From Lachnospiraceae bacterium (lineage in GTDB: Bacteria > Bacillota > Clostridia > Lachnospirales > Lachnospiraceae), in the NCBI GenBank assembly GCA_009774535.1, contig VSNY01000003.1:1-64000 (forward strand): DNA of 64,000 bases, read 5' to 3'. A program made the translations under genes and the position numbers. Numbering within the stretch: the first letter of the stretch is position 1; each line of letters starts with the position of its first letter. Below the pieces are notes generated by a model. That model was not told the DNA's origin. It searched no databases and saw nothing but the letters and a program-made list of their open reading frames with translations. Below are positions 17,707 to 26,757 of this stretch, piece by piece.

Positions 17707-19362
17707 TTATTTCTTCTGTACATATTTCAGACAGTCAAGTGTTACTGCTACAAGAATAATAATACCAGAAAATACGAACTGGAGGTTTGTATCAATGCCA
17801 AGAATGGTTAAAGAATAGGTAAGCGCTGTAAAGATAAATACACCAACTACAACACCTGAAATCTTACCAATCCCGCCGGTAAAGGATACGCCGCCCACTA
17901 CGCAGGCTGCAATTGCGTCCATTTCCCAGCCCTGTCCATAAGCTGCGGAACCAGAACCGTACATTCTTGCACATTCCAGCCAGGAACCAAAACCGTAAAG
18001 GATTCCCGCCAGTACAAATGCGCCTACAGTAACCCGAAATACAGAAATACCAGATACGGATGCTGCTTCCGGGTTTCCGCCTACTGCATACAGATTTTTT
18101 CCAAATGTCGTTTTATTCCAAATAAACCATACGATAATAATTGCCGCAACTGCCCAGAGAATAATCGTTGGGAAGCCGTTGATCTTTGGAATAATCATGG
18201 CCGGAATGGTCTGTTCAATCGCTCCAAAAGATACGCCTTTGGTAGCATAAGTAATCAGACCAAAAATCACCAGCATATTTGCCATTGTAGAAATAAACGG
18301 ATGCATCTTAAACTTTGCGGTAAAGAAACCTGCAATTGCTGTAAAAAAGGTACATAAAACCACACACATAAACAATGCGAAAATAACTCTGACGCCAACA
18401 GGCAGATTTGAAAAATCAAATACATGCCCAAACACCGAACCAGTATTTGGTCCCTGATGCATAATGATCGTCGCCGTTGTCATACCCATGCCGACCATAC
18501 GCCCAATCGAAAGGTCGGTTCCTGTTAACAGGATCAGGCCCGCAACGCCAAGTGCAAGGAACATACGAGGAGAAGCCTGCTGCAGTATATTCAGCACATT
18601 GTTGTAAGTAAGCAGCGGCGTCTTTTTTACCATCGGCGTAATAATACAAAGCATAATAAATACAAGCAATATCGCAATATATAAGCCATTCTGCAATAAA
18701 AATGCCCTGCGGTTAAAGGTGTATTTATAATTTTCCCACTTTTGAGCGCTTGTTTCAGCAAATGTAAATTTGGACATGCGCAGTAAATCAATCAAATGAT
18801 ATTTATGTGTATATGCTGCATGTCTGCGGTCTTTGACTTCCTGCAAGTCTTTTTCCAACTGCATTTTCGCATCAAATAAGCGGTTCTTATGCACATAATT
18901 TTCATCTTTCATTTCCTGATGGTCCGTAAGCTTAGACATAGCTGTTTTGTGCTCTTGTTCCAACTGCGCTACCTTACTGCTATAATTTGCCCTTGCCTGC
19001 ACTTTTTCCCGATCACAGCTCTGCTTCACGACCTGATAATAGTCCTGATCAAAATGCGCTTTCAGATAAGCTTCTGCATCAGCAACTAATTTTGCAATCT
19101 CATCTTTATTGCCTGCCTCGACAGCCTTTGCTTTTGCTATTTCCGCCTGATCAGACGCAATACGCCCTTCCTTCTCCTGTTTGGTTAAAGAACGGTCTCT
19201 CTTAATGCTGTCCATATGATTCTGAAGAGAGAGAACACGATCTGTCCCGTCTTTTCTAAGACTGTCTATCTTTGCCTGAATCTTACCTACATACTCATCG
19301 ATCGGCTTACGCAGTTTCTGTTCTTCTTCAGCCGTAAGAATCGTACTGTTTCCATTTGCCAT
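17707..19362 (-). CDS. mglC: Galactose/methyl-galactoside ABC permease with long N-terminal coiled-coil extension
   Basis: A protein of 551 residues. From about residue 225 it is a normal MglC-type permease of eight or more helices (GLYIAILLVFIMLCI, LLTGTDLSIGRMVGMGMTTA, GVSFGAIEQTIPAMIIP, YAVGGNPEAASVSGI, VGGVSFTGGIGKISG). Ordinary MglC proteins have about 340 residues. Here residues 1-220 are a charged, Lys/Glu/Gln-rich helical region with heptads and no signal peptide, so it should be cytosolic. The start ATG follows GGGAGATGA. It is the last gene of mglB-mglA-mglC, 18 bases after mglA. The extension may dock to the ATPase or another partner; that is inference. Confidence 0.88.
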   Translation of the reverse strand: MANGNSTILTAEEEQKLRKPIDEYVGKIQAKIDSLRKDGTDRVLSLQNHMDSIKRDRSLTKQEKEGRIASDQAEIAKAKAVEAGNKDEIAKLVADAEAYLKAHFDQDYYQVVKQSCDREKVQARANYSSKVAQLEQEHKTAMSKLTDHQEMKDENYVHKNRLFDAKMQLEKDLQEVKDRRHAAYTHKYHLIDLLRMSKFTFAETSAQKWENYKYTFNRRAFLLQNGLYIAILLVFIMLCIITPMVKKTPLLTYNNVLNILQQASPRMFLALGVAGLILLTGTDLSIGRMVGMGMTTATIIMHQGPNTGSVFGHVFDFSNLPVGVRVIFALFMCVVLCTFFTAIAGFFTAKFKMHPFISTMANMLVIFGLITYATKGVSFGAIEQTIPAMIIPKINGFPTIILWAVAAIIIVWFIWNKTTFGKNLYAVGGNPEAASVSGISVFRVTVGAFVLAGILYGFGSWLECARMYGSGSAAYGQGWEMDAIAACVVGGVSFTGGIGKISGVVVGVFIFTALTYSLTILGIDTNLQFVFSGIIILVAVTLDCLKYVQKK

Positions 19363-19380
19363 AACTATTCATCTCCCTCT

Positions 19381-20889
19381 TTATAGGTATTTTGCACTAA
19401 GCCTTAACAGCTCTTCCTGATCAGTTTCTTTTGTATTTACAATACCAGACAGATGTCCGTTAGACATGACTCCGATCCGGTTCGTAATACCGAGAATTTC
19501 CGGCATCTCAGAAGAAACAACAATAATAGTCTTTCCCTGTTTTGCCATATTTATAATCAGTTCATAGATCTCATATTTTGCGCCTACATCAATACCCCTG
19601 GTAGGTTCATCCATCATAAATACCTGCGGACTGCGTTCGAGCCATTTCCCCATAATGACTTTCTGCTGGTTTCCGCCGGAAAGGCTGGAGATCATATCTT
19701 CCGGTCCCATACATTTTGTATGCATAATTTTGATCTCTTTTGCTGTCGCCTTGATCATCTTGGCGTCGGACAGCGCTACGCCTGACTTATACTGGTCCAA
19801 GTTCGCAATCGTCGTATTAAACGTCAGATCGCCTTTCAAAAAAAGCCCGTTTGCCTTGCGTTCCTCTGTAATCATTGCAAATCCATGATCCATCGCTTCC
19901 CTTGCACTGCTGAAATTCATCAGACGGCCATTAAAATATACCCGGCCCGCCGCCCTTGTACGCACCCCAAAAATTGTTTCCAGCAGTTCTGTACGTCCCG
20001 CCCCAACCAGTCCGTACAGTCCGAAAATCTCCCCTTCTTTTACATCGAACGTAATATCCTGTAAATGAGGTTCAAACTTCGTGGAAAGATGCTGAATGGA
20101 TAAGATCACATCTTTTGGTTCATTGTTTACCGGAGGAAAACGATTTTCCAAAGACCGGCCAACCATTGCCGCGATCAGCTCATTCATATTTGTATCTTTG
20201 CTGCTCTTGGTCATAACCAGATTACCGTCGCGCAGCACCGAGATTTCATCACAGATTTCAAAAATTTCATCCATTTTATGGGAAATATAGATCAGGGAGA
20301 TTCCCTGTGCTTTTAACATCCGCATCATTTCAAACAGCTTATCCACTTCCTGTACCGTCAGAGAAGAAGTCGGCTCATCTAAAACAATTACTTTGGAATT
20401 ATAAGAAATCGCTTTGGCAATCTCACACATTTGCCTTTGTGATACAGACATATTGCGCATCGGCTGTGTCAGGTTAACTGTCATGCCAAGTTTTCTAAAA
20501 AGCTCGGAAGCTTCTTTTTTCATTCTGCCTTCATCGACTATGCCCATAGAATTAACCGGATAACGACCCAGAAACAGGTTGTCAATTACATTTCGTTCCA
20601 GACACTGGTTCAGTTCCTGATGCACCATTGCGATCCCGTTTTCCAATGCATCTTTCGGCCCTGAAAAGCTGACTTCTTTCCCGTCAAGAAATATATTCCC
20701 TTCGTCTTTCTGATACGTTCCGAACAGACATTTCATCATGGTTGATTTTCCGGCGCCATTTTCGCCCATCAGCCCCATAACTGTTCCACGCTTCACATCC
20801 AGCTGAATATGGTCTAAAACCCTGTTCCGGCCAAAGGACTTGCTCATTCCGCGTATCGATAAGACAATATCATCTTTCTGATCTGCCAT
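19381..20889 (-). CDS. mglA: Galactose/methyl-galactoside ABC transporter ATP-binding protein
   Basis: A protein of 502 residues with two fused ABC domains, as in MglA and other carbohydrate importers. First domain: Walker A GLMGENGAGKSTMMKCLFG, signature MSVSQRQM, Walker B KVIVLDEPTSSL. Second domain: GLYGLVGAGRTELLETIFG (Walker A Lys replaced by Arg, normal for the family), signature LSGGNQQKV, VFMMDEPTRGIDVG. It lies between the binding protein and the permease. The 207-base gap from mglB holds nested inverted repeats that probably lower its expression relative to mglB. Confidence 0.94.
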   Translation of the reverse strand: MADQKDDIVLSIRGMSKSFGRNRVLDHIQLDVKRGTVMGLMGENGAGKSTMMKCLFGTYQKDEGNIFLDGKEVSFSGPKDALENGIAMVHQELNQCLERNVIDNLFLGRYPVNSMGIVDEGRMKKEASELFRKLGMTVNLTQPMRNMSVSQRQMCEIAKAISYNSKVIVLDEPTSSLTVQEVDKLFEMMRMLKAQGISLIYISHKMDEIFEICDEISVLRDGNLVMTKSSKDTNMNELIAAMVGRSLENRFPPVNNEPKDVILSIQHLSTKFEPHLQDITFDVKEGEIFGLYGLVGAGRTELLETIFGVRTRAAGRVYFNGRLMNFSSAREAMDHGFAMITEERKANGLFLKGDLTFNTTIANLDQYKSGVALSDAKMIKATAKEIKIMHTKCMGPEDMISSLSGGNQQKVIMGKWLERSPQVFMMDEPTRGIDVGAKYEIYELIINMAKQGKTIIVVSSEMPEILGITNRIGVMSNGHLSGIVNTKETDQEELLRLSAKYL

Positions 20890-20944
20890 AGTTTTACTCC
20901 TATATATGCATATTCCTCTGTTTCCGAATTCATTTTGAAAAAAT

Positions 20945-21068
20945 CAGGGCAAATTCCTTGTTCCTGTTCACAAATAAGCCTATTTCTCTTTCTTATCTTA
21001 CGGGCTTTGCACCTGCGCAAAGCCCGGATGTGAACAGAAACAATGGTTCACCCTGATCCATTGCCCTG
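20945..21068 (-). promoter_or_regulatory. Three nested inverted repeats between mglB and mglA
   Basis: Outer stem CAGGGCAA (20945-20952) with TTGCCCTG (21061-21068); middle stem CTGTTCACA (20964-20972) with TGTGAACAG (21029-21037); inner stem CGGGCTTTGC (21001-21010) with GCAAAGCCCG (21017-21026). All three are perfect. No T-run follows on the minus strand, so this looks like a processing or mRNA-stability structure rather than a simple terminator. Binding-protein operons often use such hairpins to keep binding protein in excess. Confidence 0.7.
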
Positions 21069-21097
21069 TCTGTCCTTATTTTAATCTGTATACAAAA

Positions 21098-22465
21098 TTA
21101 CTGATTCAGTAATGCCGTATAAGAAGCTGCATTATCCGTCTTAACCATATTAATAGCAAACGCATCATACTGGCCAGGATTTCCGAGACGGTTTGTAATA
21201 TTTGATTCTGTCTGTCCGTCGCCGCCAATATATTCCACTTCCAGATTCAGAATATCGTCATAATTCTGAAGCAGCGGCTGATATGTAGAGCTTAAGAAGT
21301 TATCTGAAGCATTGTAAATGTTCAGCCATACTTTCTTGGATGGGCTCTTAGCTGCATCCAGCTGTTTGGAAACCGGCTCATAAATCTTGGTAGAGTCTGT
21401 AAAATCCTGATAATTTTCAGAAGTTACCGCTACATTCAATGCATAGTAAGATCTCTGTTCTTCATTATATACAAATACATCATCAGAAAGTACATTACCA
21501 GCTTCATCTGCTGTGCCGATACCTGTATCAATATCTACACCGTCCAATGCATTACGCAGAACACGGAGCGTTAAATATGCCTGCACATCTGCATGCTGGC
21601 TGATTGTGCCGCCGTAACCTTCAGCAATTGCAGCCACTGCATCACTGTTCGCATCATAACCGAAAGTAGGTACATTATTATCCTTCGACCATGCGTTAAA
21701 CATAGACATACCCATACCGTCATTATTGGATGCAATAATATCAATCTCTTCACCGAAAGAAGAAGACCATGTACCGATCGCATTACCAGCTGTAGCCGCA
21801 TCCCAGGTAGCGCCTGCGGAATTCTTCATTTCCTGGGAAGCCAGTTCACGTACGGTATAAGTCTTGCCGCCGATTTCAAGCGTACCATCCTGTACTGCGG
21901 ATGCAGAACCGTCTGTATTTGTACCGATCGGATCACTGTTGATATTGCCGTCTTTTTCTACGCCAGTGCCAAGTGCTTTACGAATACCTCTGGTACGTGC
22001 AATGGAATCATTATGTCCGATATCGCCGATTGCCAGTACATATCCGATAACGCCGTCTCCGTTGCGGTCGATTTTATCGATATTTGCTTCAATATAATCT
22101 TTTACCATAGTTCCCTGCAGATCAGCGCCCTGATTTGCGTCAAATCCTACGTAATATGTCTTATCATTAAACGTAAGGGCTGACATATCAAGTTCGCCAG
22201 TAGAACTATTAGAAGGCTGACGGTTAAACCATACCAACGGCTTATCCTTATTCGCTACATCTCCTGAAGCTGCGCCATCATCTCCTTCTGCATCCCCTGC
22301 ATCGTCCGGTGCATCTGCATTTTCATCATTTGTCGCGCCAGCGTCTTTATTATCTTCTGTTTTGTTCCCGTCATTTGCTGGTTTATCGTCTCCGCTTGAA
22401 CCACATGCAGCTACAGAAAGACCCATAACTGCTGCCAATGTCATTGCTACTAATTTTCTTTTCAT
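21098..22465 (-). CDS. mglB: Circularly permuted galactose/glucose-binding lipoprotein (MglB position)
   Basis: A protein of 455 residues with signal peptide and lipobox (SVAAC, Cys 21), then a 50-residue acidic Asp/Ala/Gly linker. The mature domain begins at the middle of the normal fold: PLVWFNRQP, YYVGFDANQGADLQG, calcium loop DRNGDGVIG, GDIGHNDSIARTRG, GATWDAA (Trp), ASNNDGMGMSM, FGYDANSDAV. The part that is normally first appears last, from about residue 377: KVWLNIYNASDNFLSS, GGDGQTESNITNRL, YDAFAINMVKTDNAA, then the stop. The key ligand residues of both halves are present, so binding should be kept. It heads the mglB-mglA-mglC operon with an AAGGAG ribosome site. Sugar specificity is inferred. 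Confidence 0.9.
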   Translation of the reverse strand: MKRKLVAMTLAAVMGLSVAACGSSGDDKPANDGNKTEDNKDAGATNDENADAPDDAGDAEGDDGAASGDVANKDKPLVWFNRQPSNSSTGELDMSALTFNDKTYYVGFDANQGADLQGTMVKDYIEANIDKIDRNGDGVIGYVLAIGDIGHNDSIARTRGIRKALGTGVEKDGNINSDPIGTNTDGSASAVQDGTLEIGGKTYTVRELASQEMKNSAGATWDAATAGNAIGTWSSSFGEEIDIIASNNDGMGMSMFNAWSKDNNVPTFGYDANSDAVAAIAEGYGGTISQHADVQAYLTLRVLRNALDGVDIDTGIGTADEAGNVLSDDVFVYNEEQRSYYALNVAVTSENYQDFTDSTKIYEPVSKQLDAAKSPSKKVWLNIYNASDNFLSSTYQPLLQNYDDILNLEVEYIGGDGQTESNITNRLGNPGQYDAFAINMVKTDNAASYTALLNQ

Positions 22466-22521
22466 ATTTTTCTCCTTTCCTAACTATCACGCTAAAAGCG
22501 TAACCCCTTGTTACTATTGAC

Positions 22522-22562
22522 AGTATATCGAATATTTTTTAAATAAAACATAGAATATTTTT
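22522..22562 (-). promoter_or_regulatory. Candidate mgl promoter with direct repeats for an AraC-type regulator
   Basis: Minus strand: a -10-like TATACT (22527-22522) is preceded by two copies of AAAAATATTC (22562-22553 and 22539-22530) with starts 23 bases apart, about two helical turns. No good -35 hexamer is seen, which fits an activator-dependent promoter. AraC-family regulators usually bind such direct repeats, and a YesN-type regulator is encoded nearby. The rest of 22563-22770 shows only the hairpin listed next and no gene. Confidence 0.4.
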
Positions 22563-22578
22563 CGCTTTTCATTGAAAT

Positions 22579-22619
22579 TTTTAAGATTGATCCCGGTAAT
22601 ATACCGTAAAATCTTAAAA
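22579..22619 (-). terminator. Nested A/T-rich hairpin between pepD and mglB
   Basis: Outer arms TTTTAAGATT and AATCTTAAAA pair perfectly, with an inner CGGTA/TACCG stem. On the minus strand this reads as a hairpin ending in a run of A rather than T, so it may be a weak terminator for pepD or a protein-binding palindrome upstream of the mgl promoter. Confidence 0.35.
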
Positions 22620-22770
22620 TATTTTGTCGAAAAATTGTGAAATCGCCGAATTTATTTTTTATCTTCCTTCAGTTAGCGATTAGTTCGCCGCAGCGTTGCC
22701 CCAGTCCGCCAAGGGTGTGTCTCCCAGCGCATCTTAATCCCACCGCCCGCTGCAGCGTCCGGTTAACCAC

Positions 22771-24219
22771 TTACTTGTCTTTCAGCACCTCCACAATAAA
22801 CTCCCAAACACGTTTCGTCGAAGATATACTCAATGTTTCCTCCGTCGTATGCACATCTTTCATATCCGGCCCAATCGAAATACAATCCAGTTCCGGCAGT
22901 TTCCCTACCAGCAGCCCGCATTCCAGTCCTGCATGAATGGCCTGAACCACCGGAGGTTTTCCATACATTCTCTCATACACAGCGGCCAGTTTTTCCCGAA
23001 ATGCAGAATCTCTTTTGTACTCCCATGCCGGATAATCACCGGATCTTTCCGCGATGCCGCCCAGTCCCTCGGTCAGATATGCCATTTTATCCAGTAAGGC
23101 ATCCTTCGCGCTGCTGATGGAGCTGCGTACTGCATAACTTAATGACAGCTCGTTTGCATCTAACTTTAATACTCCAAGGTTTAAGGATGTTTCCACAAGT
23201 CCTTTTACATCAGCGCTCATTGTCTGGATTCCGTTCGGCAGCGCTTCAAGCAGCAGTATGACGCGTTTTGTGCTGTCCCTGTTCAGCATCTTACCTGGCA
23301 TTGGTACGTTTTCCTGCTCTGTCCGGATTCTGATGTTAGCATCTGTAACTGCATATTCGTTTGACAGATCGTTCTGAATCTTGGCAAGTGCTTGTGTAAC
23401 TGTTTCAGTATCCTGCTGTGGAATACACAGGATTGCCTTGCATTCTCTTGGGATCGCATTATCTTTTCTGCCGCCTTCTGCCGAAGAAAGATGATATTTC
23501 GTATGTTTTGCCAGTTCTGTCAGAATACGGCCCATAATCAGATTCGCGTTTGCGCGTCCTTTATCAATTTCTACGCCTGAATGACCGCCGTTAAGGCCGT
23601 TTACCGTAATCTCCATCACACAGCCCTGCGCGTCTACACACTGCACTGGCAGACGGCATTCGATTCTTGCTCCGCCTGCGCAGCCTGCCAGTAAAAATCC
23701 CTCTTCCTCAGAATCCAGGTTCAGCAGCCTGCGTCCTTCCAGCATGGATATGTCAATTCCTGACGCTCCTTCCATACCAACTTCTTCAGATACGGTAAAC
23801 AGAACTTCCAGCTTTGGATGGGCGATGGTATCTGAGGCAAGTAGCGCGAGCGCATAGGCAATCGCAATGCCATTATCACCTCCAAGTGTCGTACCGTCTG
23901 CTGTCAGATTGTCGCCTTCTACTAACAGCTGAATGCCGTCTGTCTCAAAATTTGTCTTACAGTCCGGTTTTTTCTCACATACCATATCCAGATGGCCCTG
24001 CAAAATAATCGGCTCCTCCTGCTCATAACCAGGTGTGGCGTCTTTCATGATAATGACATTTTTCAGTTCATCCTGGATATAGAAAAGCCCGTGCTTTTTC
24101 GCAAATTCTACGCAATAATTACTGATTTTTTCCTCTTGATAAGAAGCGCGCGGAATGGAACTGATTTCTTCAAAATACGTAAATACTTCTTTTGGCTCTA
24201 AATTCGATAATGCGCCCAT
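22771..24219 (-). CDS. pepD: Aminoacyl-histidine dipeptidase (PepD, M20 family)
   Basis: A protein of 482 residues, the usual PepD length (about 485). It hydrolyses dipeptides, with a broad preference including Xaa-His. M20 metal-site motifs are in order: QGHLDMVCEK, ADGTTLGGDNGIAIAYALAL, VSEEVGMEGASGID, NLDSEEEG, and a C-terminal AIHAGLECGLL. The ATG follows AAGGAGAT. It is cytosolic. Together with the PqqD-like gene and OPT transporter just upstream it suggests a peptide uptake and breakdown group. Confidence 0.92.
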   Translation of the reverse strand: MGALSNLEPKEVFTYFEEISSIPRASYQEEKISNYCVEFAKKHGLFYIQDELKNVIIMKDATPGYEQEEPIILQGHLDMVCEKKPDCKTNFETDGIQLLVEGDNLTADGTTLGGDNGIAIAYALALLASDTIAHPKLEVLFTVSEEVGMEGASGIDISMLEGRRLLNLDSEEEGFLLAGCAGGARIECRLPVQCVDAQGCVMEITVNGLNGGHSGVEIDKGRANANLIMGRILTELAKHTKYHLSSAEGGRKDNAIPRECKAILCIPQQDTETVTQALAKIQNDLSNEYAVTDANIRIRTEQENVPMPGKMLNRDSTKRVILLLEALPNGIQTMSADVKGLVETSLNLGVLKLDANELSLSYAVRSSISSAKDALLDKMAYLTEGLGGIAERSGDYPAWEYKRDSAFREKLAAVYERMYGKPPVVQAIHAGLECGLLVGKLPELDCISIGPDMKDVHTTEETLSISSTKRVWEFIVEVLKDK

Positions 24220-24256
24220 AAATCTCCTTTCTTTTCACATTTAAATACTGCAGGTT

Positions 24257-24619
24257 TTATTTATTTTTTCTTTTTTTATTTTCATATACAATAAAACGAT
24301 TATTATGCAGAATCCGGATATACTCACATAACCGTTCATATAATGGCTCTGCTTTTTTTCCAAACTTTCCTTTCACAGCTGTTCCGATCTCGTAAACGGT
24401 TTTGACGCCGTCCAGTTCCTGCCAGATAAAGCTTCCAAGGTCATCCAGCTCAATTTTGCTGACTTTTGGCTTGCGGAATATGATCTGTGCCATCCGGTTA
24501 AACATCCCGCGGTTGACTACAGCTATTTCTACATGTTTCTTCTGATTTAAATCCCACGCATACAACTGATTTCTTTTTGGTACATAGTCCAAAAAATTTT
24601 CCTGCTTCTTTTTGCCCAT
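24257..24619 (-). CDS. PqqD family protein
   Basis: A protein of 120 residues from the ATG at 24619 (MGKKKQENFLDYVPKRN), with AAGGA 7 bases upstream. The PqqD-like fold is seen in VPKRNQLYAW, IELDDLGSFIWQELDG, TVYEIGTAVKGKFG, LYERLCEYIRILHNNRFI. PqqD domains act as peptide-binding chaperones for radical-SAM peptide-modifying enzymes, but no radical-SAM gene or precursor peptide is near. It lies between the OPT transporter and pepD, so a role tied to peptide handling is possible. Basic ends (KKKR at the start, KKRKNK at the end) are notable. Confidence 0.7.
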   Translation of the reverse strand: MGKKKQENFLDYVPKRNQLYAWDLNQKKHVEIAVVNRGMFNRMAQIIFRKPKVSKIELDDLGSFIWQELDGVKTVYEIGTAVKGKFGKKAEPLYERLCEYIRILHNNRFIVYENKKRKNK

Positions 24620-24688
24620 ACGCAATCCTTCACACCGCCATCTCTGCAGCACTCTGGCTGGTTCTTTTTCTAAATATAATTATAAATC

Positions 24689-26587
24689 TTATTTTTTCTT
24701 TTTGACCATCACGAAATACAACGATGCTGTCAACAAGGCGAAAAATGCCAATCCGCCCCAGTTCCCCAGATTGATTTTCTCAGAAAGATTGAAAACATCT
24801 CCCAGGTTTTTCTCAGCATCCACCTTAATAACCGCAAACACTGCCAGCATAATGCCAACCAGCCCTTCGCCTGCGATCAAGCCGGAGGAATACAGAACGC
24901 CGTTTTCTACTTTTCTCTTACGATCGCTTTCTGTCTCATTCTTTTTCTTTTCAAAATACAGCCTTACCAGACCGCCGACGATCATTGGCGTACTCAGATG
25001 AATCGGCAGATAAAGACCGACTGCAAACGGCAGCACCGGAATCCCCAAAATCTCTACGACAATGGCAATAAATACACCAGCAAATACAAGCGCCCATGGA
25101 AGGTTGCCGTTCATAACGCCTTCAACTACCATCTTCATCAGCATAGCCTGCGGAGCCGGAAGCTGTTCGGTACCATAAGACCATGCTGCATTCAGCAGAT
25201 ATAACACGCCGCCAATCGTAATTGCGGAAGCAACGACGCCGATCAGTTCCCCGATCTGCTGATTTTTCGGCGTGGAACCGACTAAAAATCCTGTTTTTAA
25301 ATCCTGCGATGTATCCCCTGCAATCGCTGCAATGATACAGATAATGGAACCGATACTGATCGCTGCCACCATACCCGTCATTCCGATCATACCAGTCGCC
25401 TTTAATACCATCGTAGAAATAAGCAGTGTCGCAATCGCCATACCGGACACTGGGTTATTCGAGCTTCCGACAAGGCCGACCATGCGGGAAGATACAGTTG
25501 CAAAAAAGAACCCGAATATAATGATAATTACAGCGCCCAACAGATTCACCGGAATCACCGGACACAGCCACATAAAGATTGCCAGGACGCCAATTCCGAT
25601 AAATACAAAATTCATCGGCAGATCCTGTGTCGTCCGGTTGGAAACGCCAGCTTTTGCGCCAAACCCTTTCACAGCCTGACGGAATGTACGCACGATCAGC
25701 GGCAGAGATTTGATCAGACTCATAATACCGCCTGCTGCCACCGCTCCGGCGCCAATGTAACGGATATAAGTACCCCACAAATCAAACGGCGCGAGCGTAT
25801 TGATCGGATCAGTTCCCGGATATATAACTGCGTCCCCGCCAAACAGCGCGATCAGCGGCATAATTACAAACCATCCCAGCGTACCGCCCGCCAGCAGATA
25901 CGAGGAGACTTTCGCGCCGCAGATATAACCTACGCCAAGCAGCGCCGGAAGCACGTCCATACCAATGCCGGAACCTTTATAACTTTTGATCTCAAAGTCT
26001 ACTTCACTTGGAAAAATGCAGAGACCGTCTGCAATAAATTTATAGACCGCAGATACGCCCAGGCCTAAAAATACCGTTGAAGCGCTTGCTCCGCCTTCTT
26101 CTCCCGCCATTAACACTTCCGCGCATGCTTTTCCTTCCGGATACGGAAGCGTCCCGTGTTCCTGTACAATCAAAGCGGTACGCAGCGGAATCATAAATAA
26201 AATACCAATCACACCGCCGACAAACGCAATCAGCGCGATTTCAATAAGAGAAGGCGTCTGCGTCCCTCCCTCCTGCGCCCACATAAATAACGCAGGCAGC
26301 GTAAAAATAGCTCCCGCAGCTAACGATTCACCCGCAGAACCGATCGTCTGCACAATATTATTCTCCAAAATAGAATCCCGTCTTAAAATCACGCGGATCA
26401 CGCCCATAGAAATCACAGCCGCCGGAATAGACGCTGATACAGTCATTCCCACCCGCAGTCCCAAATATGCATTCGCGCCGCCAAACAATACGGCAAGCAA
26501 AATACCAAGTATAATCGAGACAGGCGTAATTTCCGGCATGACCTTATCCGCCGGAATGTACGGCTTAAACTCATTTGTCTGATTCAT
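24689..26587 (-). CDS. OPT family oligopeptide transporter
   Basis: A protein of about 632 residues with roughly 14-16 membrane helices. The ATG at 26587 gives MNQTNEFKPYIPAD, the normal N terminus of this family; an upstream TTG would put the ribosome site inside the gene. Family motifs: LRVGMTVSASIPAAVISMG, NNIVQTIGSAGESLAAG, PYPEGKACAEVL. The OPT family carries oligopeptides or metal chelates into the cell, driven by an ion gradient. It is first of OPT, PqqD-like, pepD on the minus strand. Confidence 0.9.
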   Translation of the reverse strand: MNQTNEFKPYIPADKVMPEITPVSIILGILLAVLFGGANAYLGLRVGMTVSASIPAAVISMGVIRVILRRDSILENNIVQTIGSAGESLAAGAIFTLPALFMWAQEGGTQTPSLIEIALIAFVGGVIGILFMIPLRTALIVQEHGTLPYPEGKACAEVLMAGEEGGASASTVFLGLGVSAVYKFIADGLCIFPSEVDFEIKSYKGSGIGMDVLPALLGVGYICGAKVSSYLLAGGTLGWFVIMPLIALFGGDAVIYPGTDPINTLAPFDLWGTYIRYIGAGAVAAGGIMSLIKSLPLIVRTFRQAVKGFGAKAGVSNRTTQDLPMNFVFIGIGVLAIFMWLCPVIPVNLLGAVIIIIFGFFFATVSSRMVGLVGSSNNPVSGMAIATLLISTMVLKATGMIGMTGMVAAISIGSIICIIAAIAGDTSQDLKTGFLVGSTPKNQQIGELIGVVASAITIGGVLYLLNAAWSYGTEQLPAPQAMLMKMVVEGVMNGNLPWALVFAGVFIAIVVEILGIPVLPFAVGLYLPIHLSTPMIVGGLVRLYFEKKKNETESDRKRKVENGVLYSSGLIAGEGLVGIMLAVFAVIKVDAEKNLGDVFNLSEKINLGNWGGLAFFALLTASLYFVMVKKKK

Positions 26588-26693
26588 AGTAAAAAAATCC
26601 TCCTTATTTTTGATCAATTCCTATTATCCAATGAATTTTGACGCTTGTCAATTGTATTGATAAAAAATATCGCAATCTATTTGAGATTTTTTC

Positions 26694-26721
26694 TTGTATT
26701 TATGGAAAATTATGGTATAAT
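26694..26721 (+). promoter_or_regulatory. Probable promoter of tRNA-Ser
   Basis: A perfect -10 TATAAT at 26716-26721 with a weak -35 TTGTAT at 26694, 16 bases upstream. The tRNA begins 36 bases after the -10. Confidence 0.5.
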
Positions 26722-26757
26722 CTTAATACAGCATTTATTTTTTATTATTTTTTGATT

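Noticed and set aside
24257..26587. PqqD-like gene as part of a peptide natural product cluster
   Set aside because: No radical-SAM enzyme, precursor peptide or export ATPase is nearby; context is peptide uptake and hydrolysis.
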